From Sphingomonas lycopersici (GTDB taxonomy: Bacteria; Pseudomonadota; Alphaproteobacteria; Sphingomonadales; Sphingomonadaceae): a stretch of 64,000 bases of DNA. Under the pieces are notes generated by a model. It worked only from the letters and a program-made list of their open reading frames with translations. It had not been told where the DNA came from and did not search any database. A program made the translations under genes and the position numbers. Location of the stretch: assembly GCF_026130605.1 (NCBI RefSeq), contig NZ_JANFAU010000003.1:434001-498000 (forward strand). Direction: 5' to 3'. Below are positions 1 through 8,567 of the stretch, piece after piece. Each line of letters starts with the position of its first letter. The stretch's first letter is position 1.

Positions 1-534
1 GCCCCTTGTTTGCGGTCGGGCCGGCAATGCCACCGCCCCAATAAGGCGCGATCGCGAAGCGGTCGGTGCTCTGATAGGTATTTTCCCAGTCGAGTCCCGT
101 GCAGCGCTGCCAAATCCGAGCGCCGCCTGCCACGCGATGACGTGGAGCGTGCGCCGACGCCCCGCCGCCGCCATCGCAGCGCCCCAGATCGCCCATACCT
201 CGCGCGAGCGATCGGCATACCAGCGCCGCCCGGCCCTGGTCGTGGAAACCGAGTTGTAGATCAGCTTCCACTTGCCGTCCGCGGTGACGGCTCCTTCGCT
301 GCCGACAGCCGTGATCGTGGTGCCGGACTCATTATCCGCAAGCGCCTGATACACTTGTGCGCCCTGGCCGTTGATCGTCATGAAGATATGCTCGCCGGTG
401 TTGACCGCGTACCTGCGCGTCCTCTTGGCAGCGACGGGCAAAATGGAGGCTCTGCGACCAGGCTTCAGGGCGCCCGCGACGCCTCCGTGCCCTTGGCCAG
501 CCACTCCTATCGGCCGGAAGCGTACTGCCAGCTC
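1..534 (-). pseudogene. Decayed, frameshifted coding remnant of unknown function, running off the window start
   Basis: On the minus strand one frame is open from 534 to the window edge, with an ATG at 381. Its first part reads like a genuine soluble protein (TINGQGAQVYQALADNESG, then a KWKLIYNSV stretch near 270-250). After about position 180 that frame becomes arginine/alanine-rich and unnatural. A second minus-strand frame then reads convincingly protein-like from about 135 to 3 (TGLDWENTYQSTDRF, then APYWGGGIAGP). I read this as one coding region broken by at least one frameshift. I do not recognise the family. It could also be a sequencing indel in an intact gene that continues outside the window. 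Confidence 0.3.
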
Positions 535-586
535 CTAACCAGGGAACGTCCCTCAACTGTCACGCAAGTGATATAGGCTTGCCGGT

Positions 587-1471
587 ATGCGGCGATCCCT
601 TCCTCGGCTTGAGCAGATCGAGGCGTTCATCGAGGGCGCGCGCGGCCCCACGTTTCGCGCCGCGGCCGATCGATGCGCGCTGAGCGCCGCAGCTTTCTCC
701 CGCCGCATCCAGGCCTTTTCGGATCATGTCGGAGCGCGGCTGTTCGAGCGGACCGCGGGCGGCGCGCGGCTGACCGACGCGGGCAAGGATTGCCTCGCGG
801 AGCTGGAACCCGCCTATCTCGAGCTCCGACGCATCGCGGAAAAGGTCGGCGACCGCGGGCGCCGCGATGTCACCTTGTCGCTGTCGCACTCGCTTGCGGT
901 CGGGTGGCTGATCCCCCGGCTGGAGAAATTCCGCGCGCGGCACCCGGATATCGCGCTGACGCTCAAGACCGATCGTGGCGCCCGCGGGGTGCGCAGCGGC
1001 GAAGCTGATCTCGGGATATGCTTCACCGATATCGATCTGACCGGGCTCGACCATGTCGACTTGCTCAACGTCGCCGCCACGCCGGTCGCGGCACCGCAGA
1101 TCGCCCGGGCGTTCGCGGAGGACGGTCTCGATCGCTATCCGCTCCTGTCGGTGACCCAGCCAACCGATCTGTGGGATTGGTGGACCCGGTCCACGGGAAG
1201 ACCGATGCCGAGCGGGCAAGTGACTCGATTCGAGTTCATCCACGCGCTCTATGAGACCGCCTCGCAAGGGCTGGGCGTTGCGATCGGTTCCAGCCCGACG
1301 GTCTGGCCCTTCCTGGAGGCCGGGCGGCTGGAGCGGATCGGCCTGCCGGTGGCGCGTTTCCCGGGCGGCTATCAGCTCGCCGCGGCGCCGGACCGCAAGC
1401 GGCGTGGACCGGTCGGCGCGGTATGGCATTGGCTGGAGGAACAAGCCGCGGCGACACCGCAGCTCGCCTGA
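587..1471 (+). CDS. LysR-family transcriptional regulator
   Basis: A 294-residue protein of normal LysR length. Residues about 6-65 form the winged helix-turn-helix (LEQIEAFIEGARG, then FSRRIQAFSDHVGARLFER, the typical recognition-helix-to-wing sequence), followed by a linker helix and a GcvA-like effector-binding domain from about residue 90. LysR proteins bind DNA as tetramers and switch neighbouring genes in response to a small ligand. The gene converges on the TonB-dependent receptor at 1476-3770, with only four bases between the stop codons, so it may control that receptor, but it is not in the usual divergent position. The ligand cannot be read from the sequence. The ribosome-binding site is weak. 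Confidence 0.85.
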   Translation: MRRSLPRLEQIEAFIEGARGPTFRAAADRCALSAAAFSRRIQAFSDHVGARLFERTAGGARLTDAGKDCLAELEPAYLELRRIAEKVGDRGRRDVTLSLSHSLAVGWLIPRLEKFRARHPDIALTLKTDRGARGVRSGEADLGICFTDIDLTGLDHVDLLNVAATPVAAPQIARAFAEDGLDRYPLLSVTQPTDLWDWWTRSTGRPMPSGQVTRFEFIHALYETASQGLGVAIGSSPTVWPFLEAGRLERIGLPVARFPGGYQLAAAPDRKRRGPVGAVWHWLEEQAAATPQLA

Positions 1472-1475
1472 TCTC

Positions 1476-3770
1476 TCAATAGCGGATCGAGAAACGCGCG
1501 AAGAATTCGCGGCCGTTGAAGTTCAGCCCGCCGGCCTCGGTATAGAGCCGGCCGTCGGTCTGGCCGATCACCTGATCGGGAAAGACATTGGTCAGGTTGA
1601 GCAGGCCGAGATCGAACCGCGTGCCCTTGCCGGCATCGACGCCCAGCGTCAGGTCGACCTGGGTCTTTGGCCCGAACCGCTGCACCGTGCCGAGCGGCGC
1701 CGCGCGGAACGGCCCGTAATTGACGACATTGGCGTTGAGGTGGAAGGCACCAAGGGTGACGCCGGCATTGGCGGTGATCTTGCTGAGCGGTTGCGAGTCG
1801 ACCAGCACGCCGATCGAGGTGGTGCCGAGCAGCGGCAGGCTGGGCAGCACGCTGTTGGTGCTCAGCCTGGTCAGCTTGTTGCGGAATCCGCCATAGCCAA
1901 GCGAGAGGTCGAGCAGCCCGGTCGACGCCTTGCCCGCCGACCAGTGCAATGTCGCCTCGATCCCTTCCGACCGGGTGTCGGCGGCATTGGTGAAGAACCG
2001 CACTTGCGAGGCGTTGGTGATGCCGTTCGCCAGCAGGATCGCGGTCACCGCCGGCCCGGTCAGCGATTCGCTGAAGGTGATGCGGTTCTTGATGTCGATG
2101 CGATAGACGTCGATCGACAGGTCGAGCCGGCGCATCGGCGTGAGCACGATCCCGCCCGAATAGTTGCGCGACGTCTCGGCCCTCAGCGGCGAGGCCCCGA
2201 GCGCCCTCGACACCGGATCGCGCACCGCGAAATTGCCGACATTGACCAGCACGCCGTTCGACAGCTGGCTGGTGACGGTCGAGAAATATTGCTGTTGAAG
2301 CGAAGGCGCGCGGAATCCCGTGCTGATCGCGCCGCGCACCGCCGCGAAGGGCGCCGGGCGCCAGAACAGCGAGCCTTTCCAGATCGTGCGGCTGCCGAAA
2401 TCGCTATAATCCTCGTACCGCACCGCGCCGCCCAGATCGAGACCGGGAAGCAGGCTCAGTTCCGCGTCGAGAAAAGCGCTCAAGGCGTGGCGATCGACAT
2501 GGACCGGCGATGGCGGGTTGTAGCCGGGAAAGCCCTGCGCGCCGGCGCCCGCATAGGACAGCGGCTCGCCCTTGCGCAGCTTGTACCATTCGTAGCGATG
2601 CTCGATACCGATCGCGAGGTTCGCGCCTGCCAGTAGATCGACCTTCCGGTCGATGGTCAGGTTGGCGATGTTCTGCGCATAACGCTGGCCGCCGCCGTCG
2701 AAGCTGGTCGGGCTCGCCGCGCCGAGCGAGGTATTGACCGAATTGGCGACGCGAATGTCGGCGCGGTTGTAGCCGATGGTGTCGCTGAGGTCCCACTTCC
2801 AGCCGGCGATCGCGCCGCGCAACCCGACCGCGCCGCCCATATCGAGCGTCCGCTGGCGGATCAGCGGCAGGAAGCCCCGGGGGTAGAAGCCCGGCGAGAC
2901 ATTGGGCAGCCGGAACAGCGGGGTGGACTCGGTGAAGCGGCCGGCGGCGGTGGCGAAGGCGTAAGCGGTGATATTGGCACCGAGCGGGATCTCGCTGTTG
3001 AGCGCGAGATTGGCATCCTTCGATCTGGGATCGCCGAGCCGCTGTGTAACGCGGCCGAAGCGCGGATCGACCGCCGCGGCATTGGTATGGGCGCGCGAGC
3101 GGAATTCCGATGTCACCGTGAGGAAACCGCCGTTGCCGATCGAGAATCCGTTGCGGGAGGCCGCCGCCAGCGTGCCGCCGTCGCCGCGCTCGGTCGCGCC
3201 GCCGCGCAGCGAGGCGTAGCCGCCCCCGGCATCCTTGCGCAGCACGATGTTGATGACGCCGGCGATCGCGTCCGAGCCATATTGCGCGGCGGCACCGTCG
3301 CGCAGCACCTCGATCCGCTCGATCGCCGACGCCGGGATGGTGTTGAGATCGACCGGCACCGTGCCACGCCCAACGCCGTTATTGGTGTTGATGACCGCGG
3401 CGGCGTGGCGGCGATGGCCGTTGACCAGCACCAGCACCTGATCCGGCGTCAGGCCGCGCAGCGTCGCCGGCCGCGTCCCTGCCGCCGAGGGAGAGGTGAC
3501 CGCCGGCACGAAGTTGAACGAGGGCGACAATGCCGACAGAGCGCGAGTGAGGTTATCGGCCCCCTGATCGGTCAGCGTATCGCCGCTCAGCACGTCGACC
3601 GGCGCCGGCGTATCGGTGCGCAGCCGCGGCGTGCCGCGCGACCCCACCACCACGATGTCGGTGGACGCTTCGGCGTTGGGAGCTTGCGGATCGGGTGCCG
3701 ATTGGGCGCGGGCGGCGGTAGCGGTCCCCAGGGCAAGGGCTGCGCTGGTCAGGCATAGCTGGCGAATCAT
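1476..3770 (-). CDS. TonB-dependent outer-membrane receptor (TBDR1)
   Basis: A protein of 764 residues when started at the ATG at 3770, where a GAGGGG sits eight bases upstream and a clean signal peptide begins (MIRQLCLTSAALALG, cleavage after AARA). A start at 3836 would put a non-hydrophobic stretch in front of it. After a TonB-box-like DIVVVGS comes the plug domain (about residues 45-175, with TLRGLTPDQVLVLVNGHRRH and RIEVLRDGAAAQYGSDAIAG), then a 22-strand barrel ending in aromatic FSIRY. Such receptors import large or scarce substrates across the outer membrane using TonB energy. Divergent from a phosphoesterase-MFS-GPH set across a dyad-rich region, which suggests a shared regulon. The substrate is unknown. 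Confidence 0.93.
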   Translation of the reverse strand: MIRQLCLTSAALALGTATAARAQSAPDPQAPNAEASTDIVVVGSRGTPRLRTDTPAPVDVLSGDTLTDQGADNLTRALSALSPSFNFVPAVTSPSAAGTRPATLRGLTPDQVLVLVNGHRRHAAAVINTNNGVGRGTVPVDLNTIPASAIERIEVLRDGAAAQYGSDAIAGVINIVLRKDAGGGYASLRGGATERGDGGTLAAASRNGFSIGNGGFLTVTSEFRSRAHTNAAAVDPRFGRVTQRLGDPRSKDANLALNSEIPLGANITAYAFATAAGRFTESTPLFRLPNVSPGFYPRGFLPLIRQRTLDMGGAVGLRGAIAGWKWDLSDTIGYNRADIRVANSVNTSLGAASPTSFDGGGQRYAQNIANLTIDRKVDLLAGANLAIGIEHRYEWYKLRKGEPLSYAGAGAQGFPGYNPPSPVHVDRHALSAFLDAELSLLPGLDLGGAVRYEDYSDFGSRTIWKGSLFWRPAPFAAVRGAISTGFRAPSLQQQYFSTVTSQLSNGVLVNVGNFAVRDPVSRALGASPLRAETSRNYSGGIVLTPMRRLDLSIDVYRIDIKNRITFSESLTGPAVTAILLANGITNASQVRFFTNAADTRSEGIEATLHWSAGKASTGLLDLSLGYGGFRNKLTRLSTNSVLPSLPLLGTTSIGVLVDSQPLSKITANAGVTLGAFHLNANVVNYGPFRAAPLGTVQRFGPKTQVDLTLGVDAGKGTRFDLGLLNLTNVFPDQVIGQTDGRLYTEAGGLNFNGREFFARFSIRY

Positions 3771-3835
3771 CGGTCGGTCCCCTCTGGTCGCCGCGGCCTT
3801 GACCGGATGGAGCCCTGATCGGCCAACGCAAAGCA

Positions 3836-3908
3836 TGCGTCGCGTGTTGCGGGCGATGCAATTTGCACGCGACGCAACGCGCGATGCCGCGGTTGCGCTT
3901 TCCGCAAC
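3836..3908. promoter_or_regulatory. Cluster of nested inverted repeats between TBDR1 and the phosphoesterase
   Basis: Three dyads lie in the divergent intergenic region. TGCGTCGCGTG (3836-3846) pairs with CACGCGACGCA (3866-3876), eleven perfect base pairs around 19 bases. Inside is the palindrome TGCAATTTGCA (3857-3867). Downstream is GTTGCG-CTTTC-CGCAAC (3892-3908). TTGCG/CGCAA half-sites recur throughout. This looks like an operator array for a dimeric regulator serving both directions; which regulator is not known. Confidence 0.5.
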
Positions 3909-3964
3909 GAATTGCGCCGGGGCAGGAAGCGACGCCCACCAACCGCGCGGGACCGCGACACGTC

Positions 3965-4801
3965 ATGAAGATTGCGCTGATCAGCGATACCCATCTGGCC
4001 GCGATGGCCACAGACTTTGTCAGCAACGCCGTGGCGGCGATCGACTGGATCAACGGCGACGGCTGCGATCTGGTCATCCATCTCGGCGACGTGACCGCCG
4101 ACGGCATCGCCGCGCCCGGGCAAGTCGAGGAAGCGAAAACGGTGCTGGACCGGCTCGACGTGCCGTTGCTCTGTGTCCCCGGCAATCACGATATCGGCGA
4201 CAATCCGGTACCCGGCCGGGCGCTCGGCGAAAAACCGTTCGACGCCGCCGCGCTCGGCCTGTTCCGCACTGCTTTCGGGGCCGATCACTGGCTCTACCCG
4301 GCGGGCGACTGGGCGCTGATCGGCCTCAACGCCCAGCTGTTCAACACCGACAGCGCGGAGGAGACCCGGCAATTCGACTGGCTGTGCGGCGCATTGGCGG
4401 CGGTCGACGGGCCGATCGGGCTGTTCCTGCACAAACCCTGGCTGCGCGTCGCGCTCAGCGATCAGGAGCGACACCCGCGCTATGTTCCGTTGGAACAGCG
4501 GCTCGCCCTTGCGGAAGTGTTGGCCGGCCACGATCTGCGCTTCGTCGCGAGCGGGCATACGCATCAGCTGCGCCGGCTGACCGTCGATGGCGTCGAGCAT
4601 TTCTGGGTACCGTCGACCGCGTTCGTCGTCCCCGACAGGATGCAGGAATGGATCGGCGAGAAGATCGTCGGCGCGGCTGTCCTGACGCTCGACGGCGACG
4701 ACTATAGGCTCGACTTCCAGCGGGTGCCGGGCGTGGCGCATCGCGATCTCGGCGATTATCGCGCGATCTTCCCGAAGCTCGACGCGGTTTTGGGCGAATG
4801 A
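3965..4801 (+). CDS. Calcineurin-like metallophosphoesterase (CpdA/Icc-type)
   Basis: A 278-residue protein when started at the ATG at 3965 (MKIALISDTHLAA); an ATG at 3863 would add an unstructured tail lying over the regulatory dyads. All dinuclear-metal motifs of the family are present: D8-x-H10, GD42, GNHD (N74, H75), a later H-rich turn and SGHTHQ near residue 197. The family hydrolyses phosphomonoesters or phosphodiesters, including cyclic nucleotides. There is no signal peptide, so it is cytoplasmic. It is the first gene of an operon with the MFS transporter (ATGA overlap at 4798). With the nearby secreted nuclease this fits use of nucleotide or phosphoester nutrients, but the substrate is inferred only. 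Confidence 0.85.
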   Translation: MKIALISDTHLAAMATDFVSNAVAAIDWINGDGCDLVIHLGDVTADGIAAPGQVEEAKTVLDRLDVPLLCVPGNHDIGDNPVPGRALGEKPFDAAALGLFRTAFGADHWLYPAGDWALIGLNAQLFNTDSAEETRQFDWLCGALAAVDGPIGLFLHKPWLRVALSDQERHPRYVPLEQRLALAEVLAGHDLRFVASGHTHQLRRLTVDGVEHFWVPSTAFVVPDRMQEWIGEKIVGAAVLTLDGDDYRLDFQRVPGVAHRDLGDYRAIFPKLDAVLGE

Positions 4802-6102
4802 CAGACCGCTGCATCGGACCGCGTTACGCGCCCTATGCGCTCGCGGTGCTGATGGTCGCTTATGTCCTGGCGTTCGTGGACCGTCAGGTCCTCAATCTGC
4901 TGGTCGAACCGATCAAGCGCGACCTCAAGCTGAGCGACACCGGGATCAGCCTGCTTCAGGGTTTGTCGTTCGCGCTCTTCCTGTCGATCGGCGGCCTGCC
5001 GATCGGGCGGCTGGTCGACACCAGGCGGCGAGTCACGGTGCTGAGCATGGGCATCGCCTTCTGGTCGATCGCGACCGGGTGCTTCGGCCTGACCCGTATC
5101 TATGCCGTGATGCTGCTCAGCCGGATCGGGGTAGGTGTCGGCGAAGCGACGATGACGCCGTCGGCCTATTCGTTGCTGGGCGATTATTTCCCGCCGCGCC
5201 GGCTCGGCCTCGCGGTGGGGATCTATTCGATGGGGGCCTTTATCGGGTCCGGGCTCGCGATGATCCTGGGGGGAGCAATACTGGGCATGCTGCCCAAGGG
5301 CGACGTCTCCCTGCCATTGGTCGGTGCGGTTCGGAACTGGCAAGCGATCTTCCTGCTGCTGATGCCGATCGGGCTCGGCGTGGCGTTATGGGTCGCGAGC
5401 TTGCGCGAACCGCGCCGGGGCGCGGGGGGCAGCGACGAGACGCCGGGCTGGGGCGAGGTGCGGCGCTATTTCGCCGTGCATTGGCGGCCGATCCTGGGCG
5501 TCGATGCCGCGGTCGGCTTCACCAATATGGCGGCCTATGGGCTGCTTTCCTGGACCCCGGCGATGATGGCGCGGACGTTCCAGATGGGGCCGGCGGCGGC
5601 AGGCTGGCGGTTGGGCTGGATCGTCATCCTTGCGTGCAGTGCCGGGACCTTCGCCGCCGGGCTGGCCGGTGATGCGTTGCGGTCGCGCGGTCGCGAGACC
5701 GGGCGGCTGATGGTGATGGCAGGTGCGCTCGCCGCCGCGATCCCGCTCGCGATCGCGGCTCCCCTGATGCCGGTGCCCGGGCTGTTCCTCGCCCTCGCCG
5801 CTGCCTTGCTGTTCTGCCTGTCCGCCGCGCTCGGCTCGGGGCCGGCGACGGTGCAGGAGATCACGCCGGGCCGGATGCGCGGCATTCAGCACGCGATCGC
5901 CGTGCTCACCGCCAACCTGCTCGGACTGGGGCTCGGGCCGACCATCGTCGCGCTGATCACCGATCGAGTCTTCGCCCGGCCAGCTGCGGTCGCGTGGTCG
6001 CTGGCGATCGCGCTGCCGCTCATGCTGCTGATTGCGCTCGGGTGCTGCGCATTCGCCATGAAAGTCTATGCCGGCGCCTTGCGACGTCAGCAAATCCCCT
6101 GA
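4798..6102 (+). CDS. MFS transporter (spinster-like, 12 TM)
   Basis: A 434-residue integral membrane protein with twelve predicted hydrophobic segments and the MFS loop 2-3 signature region (GGLPIGRLVDTRRR) after TM2. The TM1 sequence FVDRQVLNLLVEPIKRDL is typical of the spinster-like MFS group that is abundant beside TBDRs in sphingomonads. It overlaps the phosphoesterase stop by four bases (ATGA), so the two are translationally coupled. It probably carries the product of outer-membrane uptake across the inner membrane. Specificity cannot be predicted. Confidence 0.87.
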   Translation: MTDRCIGPRYAPYALAVLMVAYVLAFVDRQVLNLLVEPIKRDLKLSDTGISLLQGLSFALFLSIGGLPIGRLVDTRRRVTVLSMGIAFWSIATGCFGLTRIYAVMLLSRIGVGVGEATMTPSAYSLLGDYFPPRRLGLAVGIYSMGAFIGSGLAMILGGAILGMLPKGDVSLPLVGAVRNWQAIFLLLMPIGLGVALWVASLREPRRGAGGSDETPGWGEVRRYFAVHWRPILGVDAAVGFTNMAAYGLLSWTPAMMARTFQMGPAAAGWRLGWIVILACSAGTFAAGLAGDALRSRGRETGRLMVMAGALAAAIPLAIAAPLMPVPGLFLALAAALLFCLSAALGSGPATVQEITPGRMRGIQHAIAVLTANLLGLGLGPTIVALITDRVFARPAAVAWSLAIALPLMLLIALGCCAFAMKVYAGALRRQQIP

Positions 6103-6250
6103 CCGCTGCCCACCGCAATGACGGACAGCCAACGGCGACTGCCATGCCTTCCGATAGATGCCGTTCAGCGCTGTCGCCAATTTGAAATTATCGGGTCGTA
6201 CGGGCGGTAGCGGTACGGCGTCAGGCTTGCCGTCGCCATTGATGCGAAAG

Positions 6251-7732
6251 ATGCCCCCGATCGCGAACATCACCACAGAATATCGGATGATCGCCTATTC
6301 GTCGGGCAATTTCGGCAAGGCCCTGGTGTTCAGCGGCGCGGATCTGACGATCCTGTTTTTGCTGACCGACGTGCTGGGGCTGAACGGTGCCCAGGCAGCG
6401 GGGCTGATGCTGTTCGCGGTGCTCGGCGATCTGGTGTTCGATCTGCTTGCGGCCCGGCTCGTCCTCCATTGGCGGGCGGCGGGACGAGGCTATCGCTGGA
6501 CGATAGCCTTGGCCGCGCTGCCTTGTGGGGCGGCGTTCGGATTGATCTACGCAATGCCGGTGCTGGGCCTGCGTCGTGGCTGGATGCTTGCGACCGCGAT
6601 CCTCATTTTCCGCGGCGCCTATGCGATCGTCGACGTGCCGCACAATGCGCTGATGGCGCAGATCAACCGCGACAGCCGGGCGCGCGGGCGCGTCTCCGGC
6701 TACCGGCTGCTCTTCAGCACCGCGAGCGCGTTGGCCATCGCCACCGTGCTCACCCCGCTGGTGCAGCAAGCGGGGCGGGCGCGACATTTTGGCGCATTGG
6801 CTTTCACCGGGATCGGTGCGGGCCTGGTCTTCGCGCTGACCATGCTGCTGTGCGTTTGGGGCTCGGGCGCGCGCGGCGGGAACGGCACGGAATCCCCGCT
6901 TCGGGGCGATCGCATCGCCGTTCCGCTACGCGATCCGATGGTGTTGGCAATGGGCGCGCTGGCCCTGCTCACCGGTTTCGCGATGCCGTGTTTCGGTCGG
7001 ATGCTGATGTATCTGGGAACCTATGTCGTCGATCAGCCGCGCGCGGTCACCCTGCTGCTTACCGCGCTGACGGCGGGGCAATGCGGTGGCGTCCTCGCCT
7101 GGACCACGCTCACTTACCGCTTCAGCAAGAGCCTTCTTCTCGGGGCGGGACATGCGGTGAGCGCGCTGGGCCTCCTGTTCTTCGCCCTGAGCATCGCGTG
7201 GCCGGCGGGACAGGTGGCGGGCGCGGCGCTGATCGGCTTCGGCTTTGCGAGCGTGTTCATGCTGCCCTGGGGCCTGCTTGCCGACGCGGTCGACGTCGTC
7301 GAATGGCGCCACGGCCGGCGGTTCGAGACGGGGCTGTTCGCCTTTTACCTGGTCCTGGTGAAGGCCAGTGGCGCCGGGGCGACCGCGATGATCGGCTGGG
7401 TGCTGAACGCGCTCGGCTACGTTCCCGGCGCGGTACAGCCGACAGCGGTGCGTCTCGGCATGTTCGGTCTCGGTCTGGGCGTGCCGCTCGCCGGCACGCT
7501 GCTGGCCATGTTGCTGCTCAGGCGTTTCACGCTCGACCATCGCCGGCATGCGCGGCTGTTGCGCGCGCTCGCCTGGCGTCAGGCGGGGGCGGAGCCCGTC
7601 TCCGGATTGAAGCGCGGGTTGGAGAAATCGAGTGGCGAGGGTGTCGTCTTGGCCGGCAGCACCGCGCTTTCCGCCCAGGCGCGGCAGAGCATATCGCGCA
7701 GCATCGCCGCGCCCGCGGCGGTGCGTTCGTAG
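6251..7732 (+). CDS. GPH-family (MFS_2) cation:solute symporter
   Basis: About 493 residues from the ATG at 6251 (MPPIANITTEYRMIAYSSG); the ATG codons at 6242 and 6287 are alternatives, and the longer frame back to 6158 does not look like protein. The start (IAYSSGNFGKAL, FLLTDVLGL) and the late motif DVVEWRHGRRFETGLFAFY identify the glycoside-pentoside-hexuronide symporter family, which takes up sugars or related solutes with H+ or Na+. It lies 148 bases downstream of the other MFS gene and on the same strand. The last 40 or so residues, after a normal family C-terminus (RHARLLRAL), run through the 3' end of the convergent nuclease gene, an overlap of 154 bases. Confidence 0.8.
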   Translation: MPPIANITTEYRMIAYSSGNFGKALVFSGADLTILFLLTDVLGLNGAQAAGLMLFAVLGDLVFDLLAARLVLHWRAAGRGYRWTIALAALPCGAAFGLIYAMPVLGLRRGWMLATAILIFRGAYAIVDVPHNALMAQINRDSRARGRVSGYRLLFSTASALAIATVLTPLVQQAGRARHFGALAFTGIGAGLVFALTMLLCVWGSGARGGNGTESPLRGDRIAVPLRDPMVLAMGALALLTGFAMPCFGRMLMYLGTYVVDQPRAVTLLLTALTAGQCGGVLAWTTLTYRFSKSLLLGAGHAVSALGLLFFALSIAWPAGQVAGAALIGFGFASVFMLPWGLLADAVDVVEWRHGRRFETGLFAFYLVLVKASGAGATAMIGWVLNALGYVPGAVQPTAVRLGMFGLGLGVPLAGTLLAMLLLRRFTLDHRRHARLLRALAWRQAGAEPVSGLKRGLEKSSGEGVVLAGSTALSAQARQSISRSIAAPAAVRS

Positions 7733-8556
7733 ATCAGGGCGCGGACGTCCTTGTCCGCCATGTTGCTGAAGCCATCACGCTTCTCGAGCTTGTAGACCGT
7801 CTCCATTCGATCGCCCGATTGATCGAGAAAGGCGAGCACCGCATCGAACATGTCGCCGTGGCGATGCGCCGGCGCGCCGATCCGGGGTATAATGTCCGCA
7901 GCGGTGAGGCCGATGCCGTCGACGAAGCGGCTCTCGAACCGCCCGTGAATGCTGCGGTCGCGAGTATAGCCGTTCGGATTGGCGCCGAGCCAGCCGTCCG
8001 AGTTCACCGAGATGTGCAGCGGCTGCGCGCCATCGCCGATATAATGGCCGAGCCGGATCGCCTGGAACGCGCAGTGCTGCTCGGGAACCGATGCGTCGCC
8101 GCCGCCGGCCTGCGCCGCGCGGATCGCGCGCATGCAGACGATTAGCCGCTCATAGGCTTCCATCGCCGCATAAGGCAAAGTGCCGGTCCAGCGGACGTTG
8201 GTGCGTGCCGCGGTGGCCGGATCGCTCTGCTTGATCGTCTCGTAATGCTTATAGAGCGCGAGGATGAACTCGTAGCGCGAGCGCGGGATCGGCTTCAGGA
8301 AGGCGAATTGTTCGCGGAACCAGCCGTGGTTCGGGTCTTCCTCGATCTTCGAAAAGCCCTCCGAATCCCCGCGCCAGCTGTCCGGCAGCGCGGCCGAAGC
8401 GGAGATATAGTCGACATAGCGACGGAGGAAGACCGGGCCGTCATCGGGTATCGTCTGGATCGCCGCGCGGTCGATCGCCGCGTGCCCCGTGCCGCCCCAG
8501 GCATGGGCGACGGCGGGGCACAGCATGAGGGCGGCGGCCAAAGCGAAGCGGCGCAT
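7579..8556 (-). CDS. Secreted S1/P1-type zinc nuclease
   Basis: A 325-residue protein with a signal peptide (MRRFALAAALMLCPAVAHA) whose predicted mature end is Trp, followed by GGTGH. A zinc-coordinating N-terminal Trp is characteristic of S1/P1 nucleases and bacterial phospholipase C. HYIGDGAQPLHIS matches the zinc-site motif HxxGDxxQPLH, and SIHGRFES supplies the later His/acid pair. The family cleaves single-stranded nucleic acids and removes 3'-phosphates of nucleotides, or hydrolyses phospholipids in the PLC branch. It is the third gene of the TBDR2-YdcF-nuclease operon, 11 bases after YdcF. Its 3' end overlaps the convergent GPH transporter. Confidence 0.8.
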   Translation of the reverse strand: MRRFALAAALMLCPAVAHAWGGTGHAAIDRAAIQTIPDDGPVFLRRYVDYISASAALPDSWRGDSEGFSKIEEDPNHGWFREQFAFLKPIPRSRYEFILALYKHYETIKQSDPATAARTNVRWTGTLPYAAMEAYERLIVCMRAIRAAQAGGGDASVPEQHCAFQAIRLGHYIGDGAQPLHISVNSDGWLGANPNGYTRDRSIHGRFESRFVDGIGLTAADIIPRIGAPAHRHGDMFDAVLAFLDQSGDRMETVYKLEKRDGFSNMADKDVRALIYERTAAGAAMLRDMLCRAWAESAVLPAKTTPSPLDFSNPRFNPETGSAPA

Positions 8557-8567
8557 GACGGTATCTT

